A stretch of 20,471 nucleotides of DNA, taken from positions 1 through 20,471 of the IMG/VR virus record IMGVR_UViG_3300037961_003130; one strand, 5' to 3'. The notes beneath the pieces were generated by a model. The model had not been told where the DNA came from. It saw only the letters and a program-made list of their open reading frames with translations, and searched no databases. The position numbers and the translations under genes are program-made. Of this stretch, positions 1 to 8,367 are shown one piece after another; position 1 is the first letter of the stretch, and each line of letters opens with the position of its first letter. Source of the stretch: a virus.

Positions 1-3000
1 TAGTTGATCCACTCTTCACCGCTATTGCCTAGCCAAGCAGCGTCAAAAGTGTTCGTCGTAAAGTTCTGTGATTGGCTGGTTATTGCTGCTGTGCTGTTAA
101 GAAGCAAATAACCCTCAACGCTGCCAGTGTCAACAGCAACGTACCAATCGCTTGTGCCGTCCATTCGCTTACGGAAGACCATATGCGGTTTAGCATTCAA
201 GCCGTGACCAATCGTTCCAGAGCTAGAAATTGTTGCTTTGACAATCGAGAACCCAGCAGATTGGTTAGCACGAACATTCGCACTGATGCTGCCGTCAGTA
301 TTGCTAGCTGTTGACGTTCCAGCGTCCCATGCCCAGGCAATATACGCCTCATTAAGGGCATTTGTAGGGTTAGAATTGCCTTTGACAGTAAAGCCGTTTG
401 AATCAAAAGACTCAAAAATATCTTCATTGTTGAAAATAGTTGTTTGCGATGAAGATAAACGTTGTGTAATTGCGCGAACTGTGTCGTAAATAGAATGTCC
501 AGATACAGCAGTACGAACTTTGGCCCACAAAAAATCAGGGCTGAAAGAGAAGCCAGTTATCGCTTGGGTGCTGCTGGCGGTTGTGCCATTGCCCGTATAG
601 AGCTTGGCGTCAAAGTAATCCGAACCATCGGCAATCGTTGGGTCCGGCAGATTCTGCGTGCAGAGTGACTTGTAGCCTGTTGGTGGCGTGTACGCAAATG
701 GGCGTTGGCCGAAGTTAACGTTGATGGCTACGTTCTGGTTCAACGCGCTAACGGGTTGAAGATTACCCGTGTCAGGTGCCGTCAACGTTCCAACAGATGA
801 TCCGTTTCGCGTAATGATCAAGCCACGCGTTGATGGATCAAAAGCAAACCCAATAATGTCGCCAGCACTTGCACTGAAATCTGCTGCTGTTTGGGTTCCA
901 TTGACATATGTGCCACCACCACTGCCAGAGCCAGCCAGATAAATACCCGCTCCACCAGATTGATCAGGACGGCCACCTTGCGCATTAACGCCATGGATAC
1001 CGCCAATTGCACCAGTCCTTGGTGTTTCTACAGTGACTTCCCAATAGCATTTTGCAGTTGGAACGATAGTTGAAGAGGCAATTTTTGTTGCAGAGTTAGA
1101 ATTAGTTGCGTCTAGGTTTCCGTTAGACAGTGTGACACCAGAGCTAGACAGTGGGTTCCACGTCGCATAGTTGCCGCCGTTATTGCCGGACGATGCTTCG
1201 TAGTTCGTCGGCGTGTCGATCAGGCTGTCAATAACTGATCCATCAGGCGTTCCAGCAAACGCCATGTAGATGTAAGTTCCACCTGAAGCATTTATGTTTC
1301 CGTCTGTTCCATTGATTGTAAATCCAGTGCTTGTAAAGCTGAGATTCATCGTGGAATGACTTTGTTCAGCATCAGCGTTGTTAGCCTCAATCCAGTAATT
1401 ATCTCCACGAGCCGTGTCATACATAGCCCAATGGCCTGCAGAGTCAGTCCTTTTAATCATGACAAAAGCAGCAGCAAAGCCCGTTGCAATTGAATGACCA
1501 GAAGATCCAGTTCCGGTGTAGCTGCTAATTTTGCTAAATCCAGAAACTTCTGACCAGCAGTAGGCGACATAGTTGTTACCAGAGTTGTTCAGGTTTGTAA
1601 GGTTTGCACTCCCTTGAACAACTTGGTAAGTGCTGCTTCCAACGTTTGAGTAGTATCCGCCGCTAGGGGTAAAGGCTCCATTACTAACATCAAGCCCAAG
1701 AACTTTTGTCGCGGCCAGTGTCTCGTTATATGTAATCCAGTTATATGCGGAACTGCGGTTTTTGGTAATAATCAGCTTTGGAACCGCACTTAAGCCATGT
1801 CCAATAGTTGAATTATTAACGGAATTTCCTGCATAAGTAACAACTGAAAAACCATAAGTGTTGTTTGCTTTAACAACTGACTGAATGCTGCCGTCGAAGT
1901 TTGACGCTCCAGCAGTGCTGTTCGTATTGATCTGACCGCCCATTCCTGTGTGGTTTGCACAGCTGTAATACAGCGTTGATACGCCAGTTCCAAGAACAAG
2001 TGTTGTCTTGGCCCCTGCGCTGCCAGGCGTTCCAGTGTGCGTTACGCCTGTGGTGTAGTCAGTCCCGTTAGCAGACGTTCCAAACCGAATCGGGTGACCT
2101 GCATTGCTGCTATCTGATTGGTCAAAGACGTAGGTGCTGCCTTCCTGCAGGTCGAGCGTTACAGCGCTGGTGCCAAAGTCATCAAAGCGGTACTTGTTGC
2201 CGCTGTCACTAACAACTTTGACGGTGTAAGTCTTGTTGCTGTTTGCCCCAGCGTTCCATGCCCAAGCGACAAACGTTCCGCCTGAAGCGTTTGTTTGATT
2301 ATATGTGCCGTTAACAGTAAAACCGTTTGAATCAAAAGACGCAATGGCAGGATCATTGGTCTTTTCAGCACCGGTATTTGAACTCTCTAGGGCTTTTGTG
2401 ACACCACGGATAGAATCAAATAAAGCATGTGCGTTGTTGCCGTTTCTGCGTTTAATCCATAAAAAATCCGGCTGGAACTTGAGACCTGGGCCGGTGCCGT
2501 CTAGCAACACCGTTCCATCAACCTTGATGGCCCTCCAGTTGACAGCATTTGTGCCAGCAGTTGTCACATGTTTGACAATAATTCCGTTCGTAGTGCTGAT
2601 GGTTTGGCTGCCAATACTTACATAACTACCGCTACCCCCAGCCGTTGTGAGGTTAGTAAAGGTTGACCCTCCATCGAGAGAATAAGAGAATGTGCTGTTA
2701 TCTGTGTCGCCATTCCTTAAATACAGCTCAATAGAGCCTGTAATTGCAATTGGGGGTACAAATTTAATTCCGGAGCCACTTGTACTGCTGCTGTAAAAAC
2801 TTGTAGATGTATTTCCATCAAACAAGTTAGTTGCGGGTTCGCTACCAAGAGAATTGACATACGCGCTAACGCCGTCGCTATAAACAGGCCCACCAATCTT
2901 TTGCGTTCCACCATTGCCACTGTAAGTAACAGCATCGAAACCTTCCGTACCATCAGCACCAGCAGTAGCAACAAGGTTATTTACGTCGAAGTTATTGCCA

Positions 3001-5057
3001 GGTCGATCCGCAAATGCTGCGTAGATGTACGTTCCACCTGAAGCATTCATGCCAGAAGCAGTGCCATTAACGGTAAAACCATTGGCAGTCATTGTAATGC
3101 TGTAGTTGCTGTCTTCAGCATCACTTAAATCAGCCCAAACAGTTTTGCCAGTCCCTCTTGCCGAGTCAAAAATAAACCAATTTCCGGTTGAATCTGTCCT
3201 CTTGAGCAGTACATAACGAGGCTTGAATCCGGTCGTGACAGCTTTGCCACTTGATCCTGAACCGCTATAGCTGCCAAACTTGCTGAATCCGCTGACTTCG
3301 CTCCAGCAATAAGCGACTTGATCTTGACCGTTGCGGTTACTTTCTGTATCGCCACCTACGCTAAACACGCTTGAAGTTGGCGCTGTGCTGTTCCAGTTTC
3401 CTGTATTTGTTGATGCAATATTTTCGTTCAAATATAATTTTTTGCCTGCGCCAATTTCTGGCGAATAGATGGCCCAACTCATTGAACTTTCTGTACGACA
3501 CTTAGCAATAATTAGGCTTGGTGCAGCACTCAAACCATGGCCGACTGTTTCGGCGTTGCCAGTTCCCGTATAAGTAACAATTGAGAACCCGTAATCAGTT
3601 GAAACTGATGTTTGTGAACTTATAGATCCATCAGAGTTAGCTGATGCCGCTCCACCTGCTTTCCAACACCAAGCAACGTAAGAGCCTGAACTGATGTTTG
3701 TATTCGCACTTGTTTGAACGGTAAATCCGTCTGAGGTAAAAGCAGACAGATGGTCAGTTTGAGTTGTTTCTGGGTGGCTAACGTTAGAAATAAGGCGCTT
3801 ATTTGCACCGCGAACAGTGTCAAACAAAACATGGTATCTTGTAGCGTTGCGCTGCTTAATCCACACAAGATCAGGCTGGAATCCTAAGCCGCTAATTGTC
3901 TGCGTGCTGCCGCTACCCGTGTAGGTGACGACATCCATGCCGCCATCAGGATTCAATGTGACCGTTTCCTTTTGGTCGTAACCCAGTGTAGCGTTGCTGC
4001 TGTTATCGTTGAAGGGTAGGTAGAACGAATTGAAGCCTGTACCTTGAACAAGAATCGTAGTCCCGTCAATTCTGATTGCTGAAAAACCTACAGAGTTTCC
4101 TTGCGCTCCTTGTTTAAGGACAAAACTTGTAAACGTGCCACTGCCAGACAAAAGTGTCTTGTAGCCGTCGCCTGCAGCAAAACTTTGATCACTGCCGCCG
4201 TTGACTGAGTATCTAGTGACTGCAACATTGCCAGTTGGATATAAAAAAACCTCAACACTGCTGCTGTACGCAATACCGCCAGTTGGAGTAAAGGTGAGCG
4301 TTTGGTTCTGCGAAGTGTTAGTTAATTGAGCAGGCGTTGATGTGTCTCCATCAAAAGCATTTGATAACGAAGTGCCAGAATATAACGTTCCATTCATTAC
4401 TAAGTCGGCAAGATAGTCTGTGCCAGAGCCGTACGATCCGGAAAATTCTTTCGGCTGCCAGACATTGTTGCTGTCGTATTCACCGAAGTCAGATGCAGCA
4501 AGTGCTTGACCGTCGATGAAGTGAATTTCAGCCTGGTAACAATTGGTGTAAGTATTCGACTGCCTGCCAATGTAGTGAATATCCGTTGTATTTATATCAG
4601 TGGTCGCGTTTTCAGAAATAGTCGCTTCTGTTGAATATGACTGCTCTGTACCATTTACATAAATCCTGCATCGGTTGGCGACAGTCGAGTTAGTTGTGTC
4701 CCATGTAACGACAATATGATACCAAGCACTTGGATCTCTAAAAACAGCATCCGTTACTCGATATTTTGTAGGTCCGTCTACAAATTGCAGTCGATTACTT
4801 GTGTCAAATGCAACTTCAGTCGTTTGAGACGTGTCTGCTGACATCAAAATTGGTGTATATGTTCCAAAAAAACCTGCTCGCTTTACCCAACCGCTAAGAG
4901 TCCAAGTCGTACCACTGCCTGCAGACGACGGCGTTCTATTTAGATATGCACTATCAGCACTGTTAAACCGCAAGCTGCGATCTACCTGATAAGCAGCAGG
5001 TGCTGCCGCTGCCGTTGTAGCCAGCAGCAGAGGTGTTGCACTTCCAGGAATACTCAT
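1..5057 (-). CDS. Giant modular tail adhesin/receptor-binding protein (partial, runs off left edge)
   Basis: I read this frame by eye from the ATG at 5057 to the window edge and found no stop: 1685 full codons, with the C-terminus outside the window. The start overlaps the stop of the 808-residue fibre gene as ATGA. Approximate domain order by residue: Ala-rich start 1-20; LamG/concanavalin-like 22-190 (LSGWVKRAG, WYHIVVTWD); discoidin-like 215-370 (NAFDGDTST); WIK-R module 399-468; GFS-V-Y module 492-685 (WSEVSGFSKFG); second discoidin-like 724-849 (NLFDGNTST); WIK-R module 867-936; cupredoxin-like 942-1045; second GFS-V-Y module 1070-1270; SPRY-like 1333-1466; third WIK-R module 1511-1576; a further GFS-V module cut by the edge. 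I associate the WIK-R modules with DUF7483 from memory. The many beta-rich binding domains and the position after the hub and fibre genes suggest a surface-exposed adhesin that binds the host envelope. The role is inferred; the domain calls are by motif only. Confidence 0.85.
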   Translation of the reverse strand, partial: MSIPGSATPLLLATTAAAAPAAYQVDRSLRFNSADSAYLNRTPSSAGSGTTWTLSGWVKRAGFFGTYTPILMSADTSQTTEVAFDTSNRLQFVDGPTKYRVTDAVFRDPSAWYHIVVTWDTTNSTVANRCRIYVNGTEQSYSTEATISENATTDINTTDIHYIGRQSNTYTNCYQAEIHFIDGQALAASDFGEYDSNNVWQPKEFSGSYGSGTDYLADLVMNGTLYSGTSLSNAFDGDTSTPAQLTNTSQNQTLTFTPTGGIAYSSSVEVFLYPTGNVAVTRYSVNGGSDQSFAAGDGYKTLLSGSGTFTSFVLKQGAQGNSVGFSAIRIDGTTILVQGTGFNSFYLPFNDNSSNATLGYDQKETVTLNPDGGMDVVTYTGSGSTQTISGLGFQPDLVWIKQRNATRYHVLFDTVRGANKRLISNVSHPETTQTDHLSAFTSDGFTVQTSANTNISSGSYVAWCWKAGGAASANSDGSISSQTSVSTDYGFSIVTYTGTGNAETVGHGLSAAPSLIIAKCRTESSMSWAIYSPEIGAGKKLYLNENIASTNTGNWNSTAPTSSVFSVGGDTESNRNGQDQVAYCWSEVSGFSKFGSYSGSGSSGKAVTTGFKPRYVLLKRTDSTGNWFIFDSARGTGKTVWADLSDAEDSNYSITMTANGFTVNGTASGMNASGGTYIYAAFADRPGNNFDVNNLVATAGADGTEGFDAVTYSGNGGTQKIGGPVYSDGVSAYVNSLGSEPATNLFDGNTSTSFYSSSTSGSGIKFVPPIAITGSIELYLRNGDTDNSTFSYSLDGGSTFTNLTTAGGSGSYVSIGSQTISTTNGIIVKHVTTAGTNAVNWRAIKVDGTVLLDGTGPGLKFQPDFLWIKRRNGNNAHALFDSIRGVTKALESSNTGAEKTNDPAIASFDSNGFTVNGTYNQTNASGGTFVAWAWNAGANSNKTYTVKVVSDSGNKYRFDDFGTSAVTLDLQEGSTYVFDQSDSSNAGHPIRFGTSANGTDYTTGVTHTGTPGSAGAKTTLVLGTGVSTLYYSCANHTGMGGQINTNSTAGASNFDGSIQSVVKANNTYGFSVVTYAGNSVNNSTIGHGLSAVPKLIITKNRSSAYNWITYNETLAATKVLGLDVSNGAFTPSGGYYSNVGSSTYQVVQGSANLTNLNNSGNNYVAYCWSEVSGFSKISSYTGTGSSGHSIATGFAAAFVMIKRTDSAGHWAMYDTARGDNYWIEANNADAEQSHSTMNLSFTSTGFTINGTDGNINASGGTYIYMAFAGTPDGSVIDSLIDTPTNYEASSGNNGGNYATWNPLSSSGVTLSNGNLDATNSNSATKIASSTIVPTAKCYWEVTVETPRTGAIGGIHGVNAQGGRPDQSGGAGIYLAGSGSGGGTYVNGTQTAADFSASAGDIIGFAFDPSTRGLIITRNGSSVGTLTAPDTGNLQPVSALNQNVAINVNFGQRPFAYTPPTGYKSLCTQNLPDPTIADGSDYFDAKLYTGNGTTASSTQAITGFSFSPDFLWAKVRTAVSGHSIYDTVRAITQRLSSSQTTIFNNEDIFESFDSNGFTVKGNSNPTNALNEAYIAWAWDAGTSTASNTDGSISANVRANQSAGFSIVKATISSSGTIGHGLNAKPHMVFRKRMDGTSDWYVAVDTGSVEGYLLLNSTAAITSQSQNFTTNTFDAAWLGNSGEEWIN
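660..1060 (-). other. SPRY/B30.2-like domain inside the giant adhesin
   Basis: This segment encodes residues about 1333-1466 of the adhesin. It starts CYWEVTVE, has a Gly-rich middle, then GDIIGFAFDPSTRGLIITRNG, and closes with NFGQRPFAYTPPTGYKSL. The WEV start, the D-x-IG-x-A-x-D strand and the FGQRPF-Y-PP-GYK ending fit SPRY-type beta-sandwich domains, which bind protein or glycan partners. It lies between the second GFS-V-Y module and the third WIK-R module. Confidence 0.65.
1266..3047. repeat. Diverged direct repeats in adhesin GFS-V-Y modules (1266-1292 and 3021-3047)
   Basis: The 27-base segments at 1266-1292 and 3021-3047 differ at one position. Both encode NASGGTYIY near the end of the two GFS-V-Y modules. 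A related, more diverged copy (NASGGTFVAW) lies near 2250-2290 at the end of WIK-R module 2. Confidence 0.75.
1923..2234 (-). other. Cupredoxin-like domain inside the giant adhesin
   Basis: This segment encodes adhesin residues about 942-1045. It begins with beta-strand-like sequence (YTVKVVSDSG, VTLDLQEGSTYVFDQ), then has AGHPIRF with H988, and ends LYYSCANHTGMGG with C1033, H1036 and M1039. The order His, then Cys-x2-His-x2-Met, is the ligand pattern of type 1 copper proteins, and the amicyanin loop has the same C-x2-H-x2-M spacing. Whether it binds copper is not shown by the sequence. Similar CxNHxGMGG endings occur, from memory, in other marine phage structural proteins. Confidence 0.7.
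4490..5000 (-). other. LamG/concanavalin A-like domain at the adhesin N-terminus
   Basis: Residues about 20-190 of the adhesin read as a LamG-like jelly roll: RSLRFNSADSAYLNRTPS, then TLSGWVKRAGF, WYHIVVTWDTT, RIYVNG and IHFIDGQALAASDFGEYD. The WYHIVVTWD strand followed by an -IYVNG- strand is typical of concanavalin-like domains that often bind glycans. Carbohydrate binding is inferred. Confidence 0.7.
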
Positions 5058-7480
5058 GACACGTTCAGCAGCGGAGTGACCGTAATACGGGTCGCACTCT
5101 CCACATAGTAGGCAAGAACATCAACTGCACTAGCCGTTGTGGTCAAAGTTGGTGCCGTTCCACCAGCAAACTTGTACACCGAGTTATATGCAAGCGTACG
5201 ACTTCCTGTACCATCCTGCGTGACCACGATCACACCAGATTGACCAGCAGTTACGTTTGTTGGAGCGCCTAACGTCCGGTTGCCAGCAAGCGTCAACGTA
5301 AAGTTGTTTCCAAGGCTGAGATCTACTGCCACAGTGGCTTGATCCTGCAAAACAACAGGCGTTCCACGCTGCGCTTTCGTGAAGCTCTGAGCAACTGCAA
5401 GGCCAGCCACAGTCGTCGTTGCATCAGGCAGCGTAATTGTCCGATCAGCTGTGGGATCGGTAACGGTCAATGTGGTTTCAAAATCATCAGCTGTAGAGCC
5501 CTCAAAAACAATGTCACCGTTGAATGTGGCATTGCCGGTAAACGTTGAAGTCGAATCAAACGTCGCAACACCCGTAACGTCCAGCGTTCCAGGAACATCG
5601 ACATTGCTGGTGAACTCAACGCCAGTGCCGCCAGCATCGGTTTGCAGCAGTTGACGAGCAGTGCCGTTCGCAAGCTTGTTGACTGCAATCTCAGCAGTTG
5701 CACTGATGTCTGCGTTGGCAATCGTGCCATCCAGAATCATCGCGCTAGTAACAGTCCCTGTATCGCCAGTCGTTACAACGGTGCCTGAGACATCCGGAAT
5801 TGTGATTGTCCGGTCAGCAGTCGGGTTTGTGACCGTGATCGTCGTTTCATAGTCATCATTTGCAGAACCCTCAAACGCCAAAACAGCGTTCTGGCCCAGC
5901 AGCACCGTTCCAGTAAATGTCGGACTAGCAGCGCCAATTTTTTCAGAATCAAGCTCTTGAATTGCAGCCTGAACGTCAGTAGCCGAGACGTTTCCTGAAG
6001 CGGTAAAGCTGATGTTTGATGCAGTCTGACCAGCAATTGCGTTCGAAACGTCAATCAGAACGAAGTCAGCACCTGCACCTGTGGACAACAACATGTCCGG
6101 TGGTGCCAGTGCAACTGCAGGTGCCGCACCAGAGCCCGTTCCAGAGGCAGAAACAACGACGTAATAGTTTTGGTTCGTAGTGGCAGGAGCAGGCAGCGCT
6201 TGACCACTTGTAAAACCAGCTGCACTACCTTCACTGGTTACGCTGTCCAGCAAGTTGGTGCTGGCGTCATACGTTCCAGCAAGCACAAGGTTGCCGCTGA
6301 TAATTGTGATTGGCAGGTATGACGTACCCGTATAGATGTAAAGGTCTTCGTTCAGCTCGTCGAAGAAGAACTGGCCTTTGAAGTCACCATCAGGGAAGGT
6401 GACGACGTTATCGGTTGCACCAGCACCACCAAACTTGGTCGTAGACGCATCAGCCAATTTGGCTGCTGTAATAGCGTCCGAACCAATCAACGCGCTGCCA
6501 ATCGTTCCGCTCGTAATCTTCGATGCCGGAAGGTCGGGAATGTCAGTGGCAGCCAAGGTGTCACCAGTCGTGACGTGCCCTTGACCGTCAATCGTCACCT
6601 TCGTAAAGGTGCCAGTCGTCGCAGTGTTGCTGTGATTTAAGTTGCCGCTAGCGTCAACCGACAATCCCGTTCCAGGGATAACGGCACCTTTTGCAGAAGA
6701 TGTTGCAGCAGGTAAATCACTAGCCGTCAGAACACGGCCACCAGTGATTAAACCCTTTGCGTCATAAGTGACGACATGGTGCGTTGAGCTAGCCGTAACG
6801 TCGTTATCAACCTCAATGGTGTTGGAGTCCATGCGGAGTCCTTCACCGTTGACAATCACGCCACCTTTGGCGCTACTTGTTGCAACCGGAAGATCACTGC
6901 CATCAATCGTCCTAAACGCAACCGCACCACCAGCGCTGGTAGGACCAGCCATAAACTGATTGGCCGCAGACGTGTCGTTAATAACGGCCGCAACCGTTGC
7001 CGTACCACTGGTCGTGGTAACTGTGATGTCAACGATGCCAACAGTGCTGCCAACAACACTGTTGACTGAACCACCAGCTTTCAGGCTCAACCAAGACGAT
7101 CCGTCCCAGCAGTACAGAGAGTTGTCGTCCGTATCAACAGCAAGCTGACCAACAAAGCCACCAGAAGCAGGCAGCGTCGTGACCAAATCAACCGTTGATT
7201 CGTCCGCGAGTTTGGCTGCCGTTACACCGTCGTTGGCGATCTTGGCAGATGTAATCGCTGAATCAGCAACAGCTGCTGTTGCAATATCACCTGCACCAAA
7301 AAGAATCTTCGCGCCAGGGATCGTATCGTCGCTGATCAGAGTGACGCCGTTGGCCACCAAGTCGCCAATCGTGAGCTTCTTGGTCTCACTGGCGCTGCTA
7401 TCAACAACAGCAACCAAATCGGCAGTCGCCAAAGCGGAGCCAGCAAGCGCATTAAGCTCGCTAATTTTGAGGTCAGCCAT
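5054..7480 (-). CDS. Repetitive tail fibre protein, 808 residues
   Basis: The protein starts MADLKISELNAL and is low in Cys and rich in Thr, Ala, Gly and Asp, as expected of an elongated trimeric fibre. Several repeat types are visible: AITSAKIA/AITAAKLAD units; a pair at about residues 195-285 (SSAKGGVIVNGEGLRMDS and SSAKGAVIPGTGLSVDAS); and a pair at about residues 525-690 (FEGSANDDYETTITVTNPT and FEGSTADDFETTLTVTDPT, each followed by ADRTIT-PD). The C-terminal ~110 residues (from SFTKAQRG) look like a separate compact domain. ATG at 7480 has GGAG about 11 bases upstream. The stop overlaps the adhesin start (ATGA), so the two are probably made together and act at the tail tip. The fibre role is inferred from composition, repeats and position. 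The exact attachment point on the virion is unknown. Confidence 0.85.
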   Translation of the reverse strand: MADLKISELNALAGSALATADLVAVVDSSASETKKLTIGDLVANGVTLISDDTIPGAKILFGAGDIATAAVADSAITSAKIANDGVTAAKLADESTVDLVTTLPASGGFVGQLAVDTDDNSLYCWDGSSWLSLKAGGSVNSVVGSTVGIVDITVTTTSGTATVAAVINDTSAANQFMAGPTSAGGAVAFRTIDGSDLPVATSSAKGGVIVNGEGLRMDSNTIEVDNDVTASSTHHVVTYDAKGLITGGRVLTASDLPAATSSAKGAVIPGTGLSVDASGNLNHSNTATTGTFTKVTIDGQGHVTTGDTLAATDIPDLPASKITSGTIGSALIGSDAITAAKLADASTTKFGGAGATDNVVTFPDGDFKGQFFFDELNEDLYIYTGTSYLPITIISGNLVLAGTYDASTNLLDSVTSEGSAAGFTSGQALPAPATTNQNYYVVVSASGTGSGAAPAVALAPPDMLLSTGAGADFVLIDVSNAIAGQTASNISFTASGNVSATDVQAAIQELDSEKIGAASPTFTGTVLLGQNAVLAFEGSANDDYETTITVTNPTADRTITIPDVSGTVVTTGDTGTVTSAMILDGTIANADISATAEIAVNKLANGTARQLLQTDAGGTGVEFTSNVDVPGTLDVTGVATFDSTSTFTGNATFNGDIVFEGSTADDFETTLTVTDPTADRTITLPDATTTVAGLAVAQSFTKAQRGTPVVLQDQATVAVDLSLGNNFTLTLAGNRTLGAPTNVTAGQSGVIVVTQDGTGSRTLAYNSVYKFAGGTAPTLTTTASAVDVLAYYVESATRITVTPLLNVS
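5415..5910 (-). repeat. Tandem fibre repeat units (about 5785-5910 and 5415-5545)
   Basis: Two units in the fibre protein share the protein pattern FEGS-x2-DD-[YF]-ETT-[IL]-TVT-[ND]-PTADRTIT-[IL]-PD. They are separated by a DGTIANADISATAEIAVNKL linker region and a VDVPGTLDVTGVATF strand region. The similarity is clear at protein level and partial at DNA level. Confidence 0.75.
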
Positions 7481-7497
7481 GGGCGACTAGCTCCGGG

Positions 7498-8367
7498 TTA
7501 AACGTCCTGCTGTAACAGCAGTTTAGCTGCACTGTCTTGATCCAAGCGTATGTCACCAGAGTCCTCTTGCAAGAGAGCATCTCCGGTATCTATCAAAGCT
7601 TTTATTTGAATTGGGCCTGTAGTTATAAAATCTGCGGTGATCTGCACCAATGAATTTGGATTGAACTGAACCGCGCAGGCGGTCAAGACACCTGTCACTT
7701 CATACCAAAGCTGGTCATCGTCTGCACCAGCGTGACTGGCTGGATTGTACGCAAAAGTCTTCAAATAAAACTTTGCCGCAAAAGAGCTGCCGACTTTTGT
7801 TCGCAATGCCAGCTCTAGCAGGTAATGCGGCAGTTCTTTGACCGTATCCCCTGTGTACTCCCACTCACAAGACAGCCTGCCCGAACCGGACATAACTGTG
7901 CTTATCTGACTACGGAACTCATCAGAAAGCGTTGTGGTGTCTACTGTTTCGCGAGTCGTGTTTAGCTCATAGCTTTGAACTCTCCCAAGCACGCGGTACG
8001 CAGCATTCTCAACAGCAACCTTGATTGGGATCGCACTTGCTGGTGAGGCTAGGACCACAGCATTTGCCGAGTCGCCACTCATTGCATGAGCAAAAGTATT
8101 GAAAAGCCTTACGCCATCTAGCTCGTCGACATGAATAAACTTCTTAATGCTTGTACTTGTATGCCCACTTACGAAGCTTAGGGCTGCATTATTCGTGCTT
8201 GTAATTTCAATTTGATCCCCAGTGAGAAGCTGACCGTGCTCAAAGTCAAAGCTAAAGCGTTTTGCAGTGACGTTTACATCTGCAGGATCAACTGTAGAGG
8301 TCAACTCACCTCCATCAAACTGACGTTTTAGCTCAACTTCTCCAAAAGTTCCCAAATAAACCGTCAT
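7498..8367 (-). CDS. Tail-tube-like minor tail protein, 289 residues
   Basis: The N-terminal ~100 residues start MTVYLGTFGEVELKRQ and form an unfamiliar beta-rich domain (KRFSFDFEHG, GDQIEITSTNNA). From about residue 120 the protein contains RVQSYELNTTRETVDTTTLS followed by DEFRSQISTVMSGSGRLS. This matches the pattern of the neighbouring 144-residue protein (LETTTLNEHIRS...GYSGSATL) and resembles tail tube proteins. The C-terminus (ALLQEDSGDIRLDQDSAAKL and LLQQD) is a run of short LLQ/D-rich strands of a kind I recall from marine phage structural proteins. The start overlaps the upstream stop as ATGA. It is probably a tail tip or tube-associated structural protein; the precise role is unknown. 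Confidence 0.7.
   Translation of the reverse strand: MTVYLGTFGEVELKRQFDGGELTSTVDPADVNVTAKRFSFDFEHGQLLTGDQIEITSTNNAALSFVSGHTSTSIKKFIHVDELDGVRLFNTFAHAMSGDSANAVVLASPASAIPIKVAVENAAYRVLGRVQSYELNTTRETVDTTTLSDEFRSQISTVMSGSGRLSCEWEYTGDTVKELPHYLLELALRTKVGSSFAAKFYLKTFAYNPASHAGADDDQLWYEVTGVLTACAVQFNPNSLVQITADFITTGPIQIKALIDTGDALLQEDSGDIRLDQDSAAKLLLQQDV

Larger units (their letters stand above)
382..2340. repeat. Diverged direct repeats in adhesin WIK-R modules (382-411 and 2311-2340)
   Basis: The 30-base segments at 382-411 and 2311-2340 match at 28 of 30 positions. Both encode SFDSNGFTV in the adhesin (WIK-R modules 3 and 2), so these are homologous domain copies whose DNA is still similar. They lie in the same orientation. 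Confidence 0.75.

Noticed and set aside
1790-4273. Several 60-85-residue minus-strand ORFs within the adhesin
   Set aside because: They lie in other frames of the long open adhesin frame and reflect its repeated Thr/Gly/Ser codons.
5054-7480. Pyocin or collagen-like fibre
   Set aside because: No Gly-x-y run is present; the repeats are beta-strand type units.
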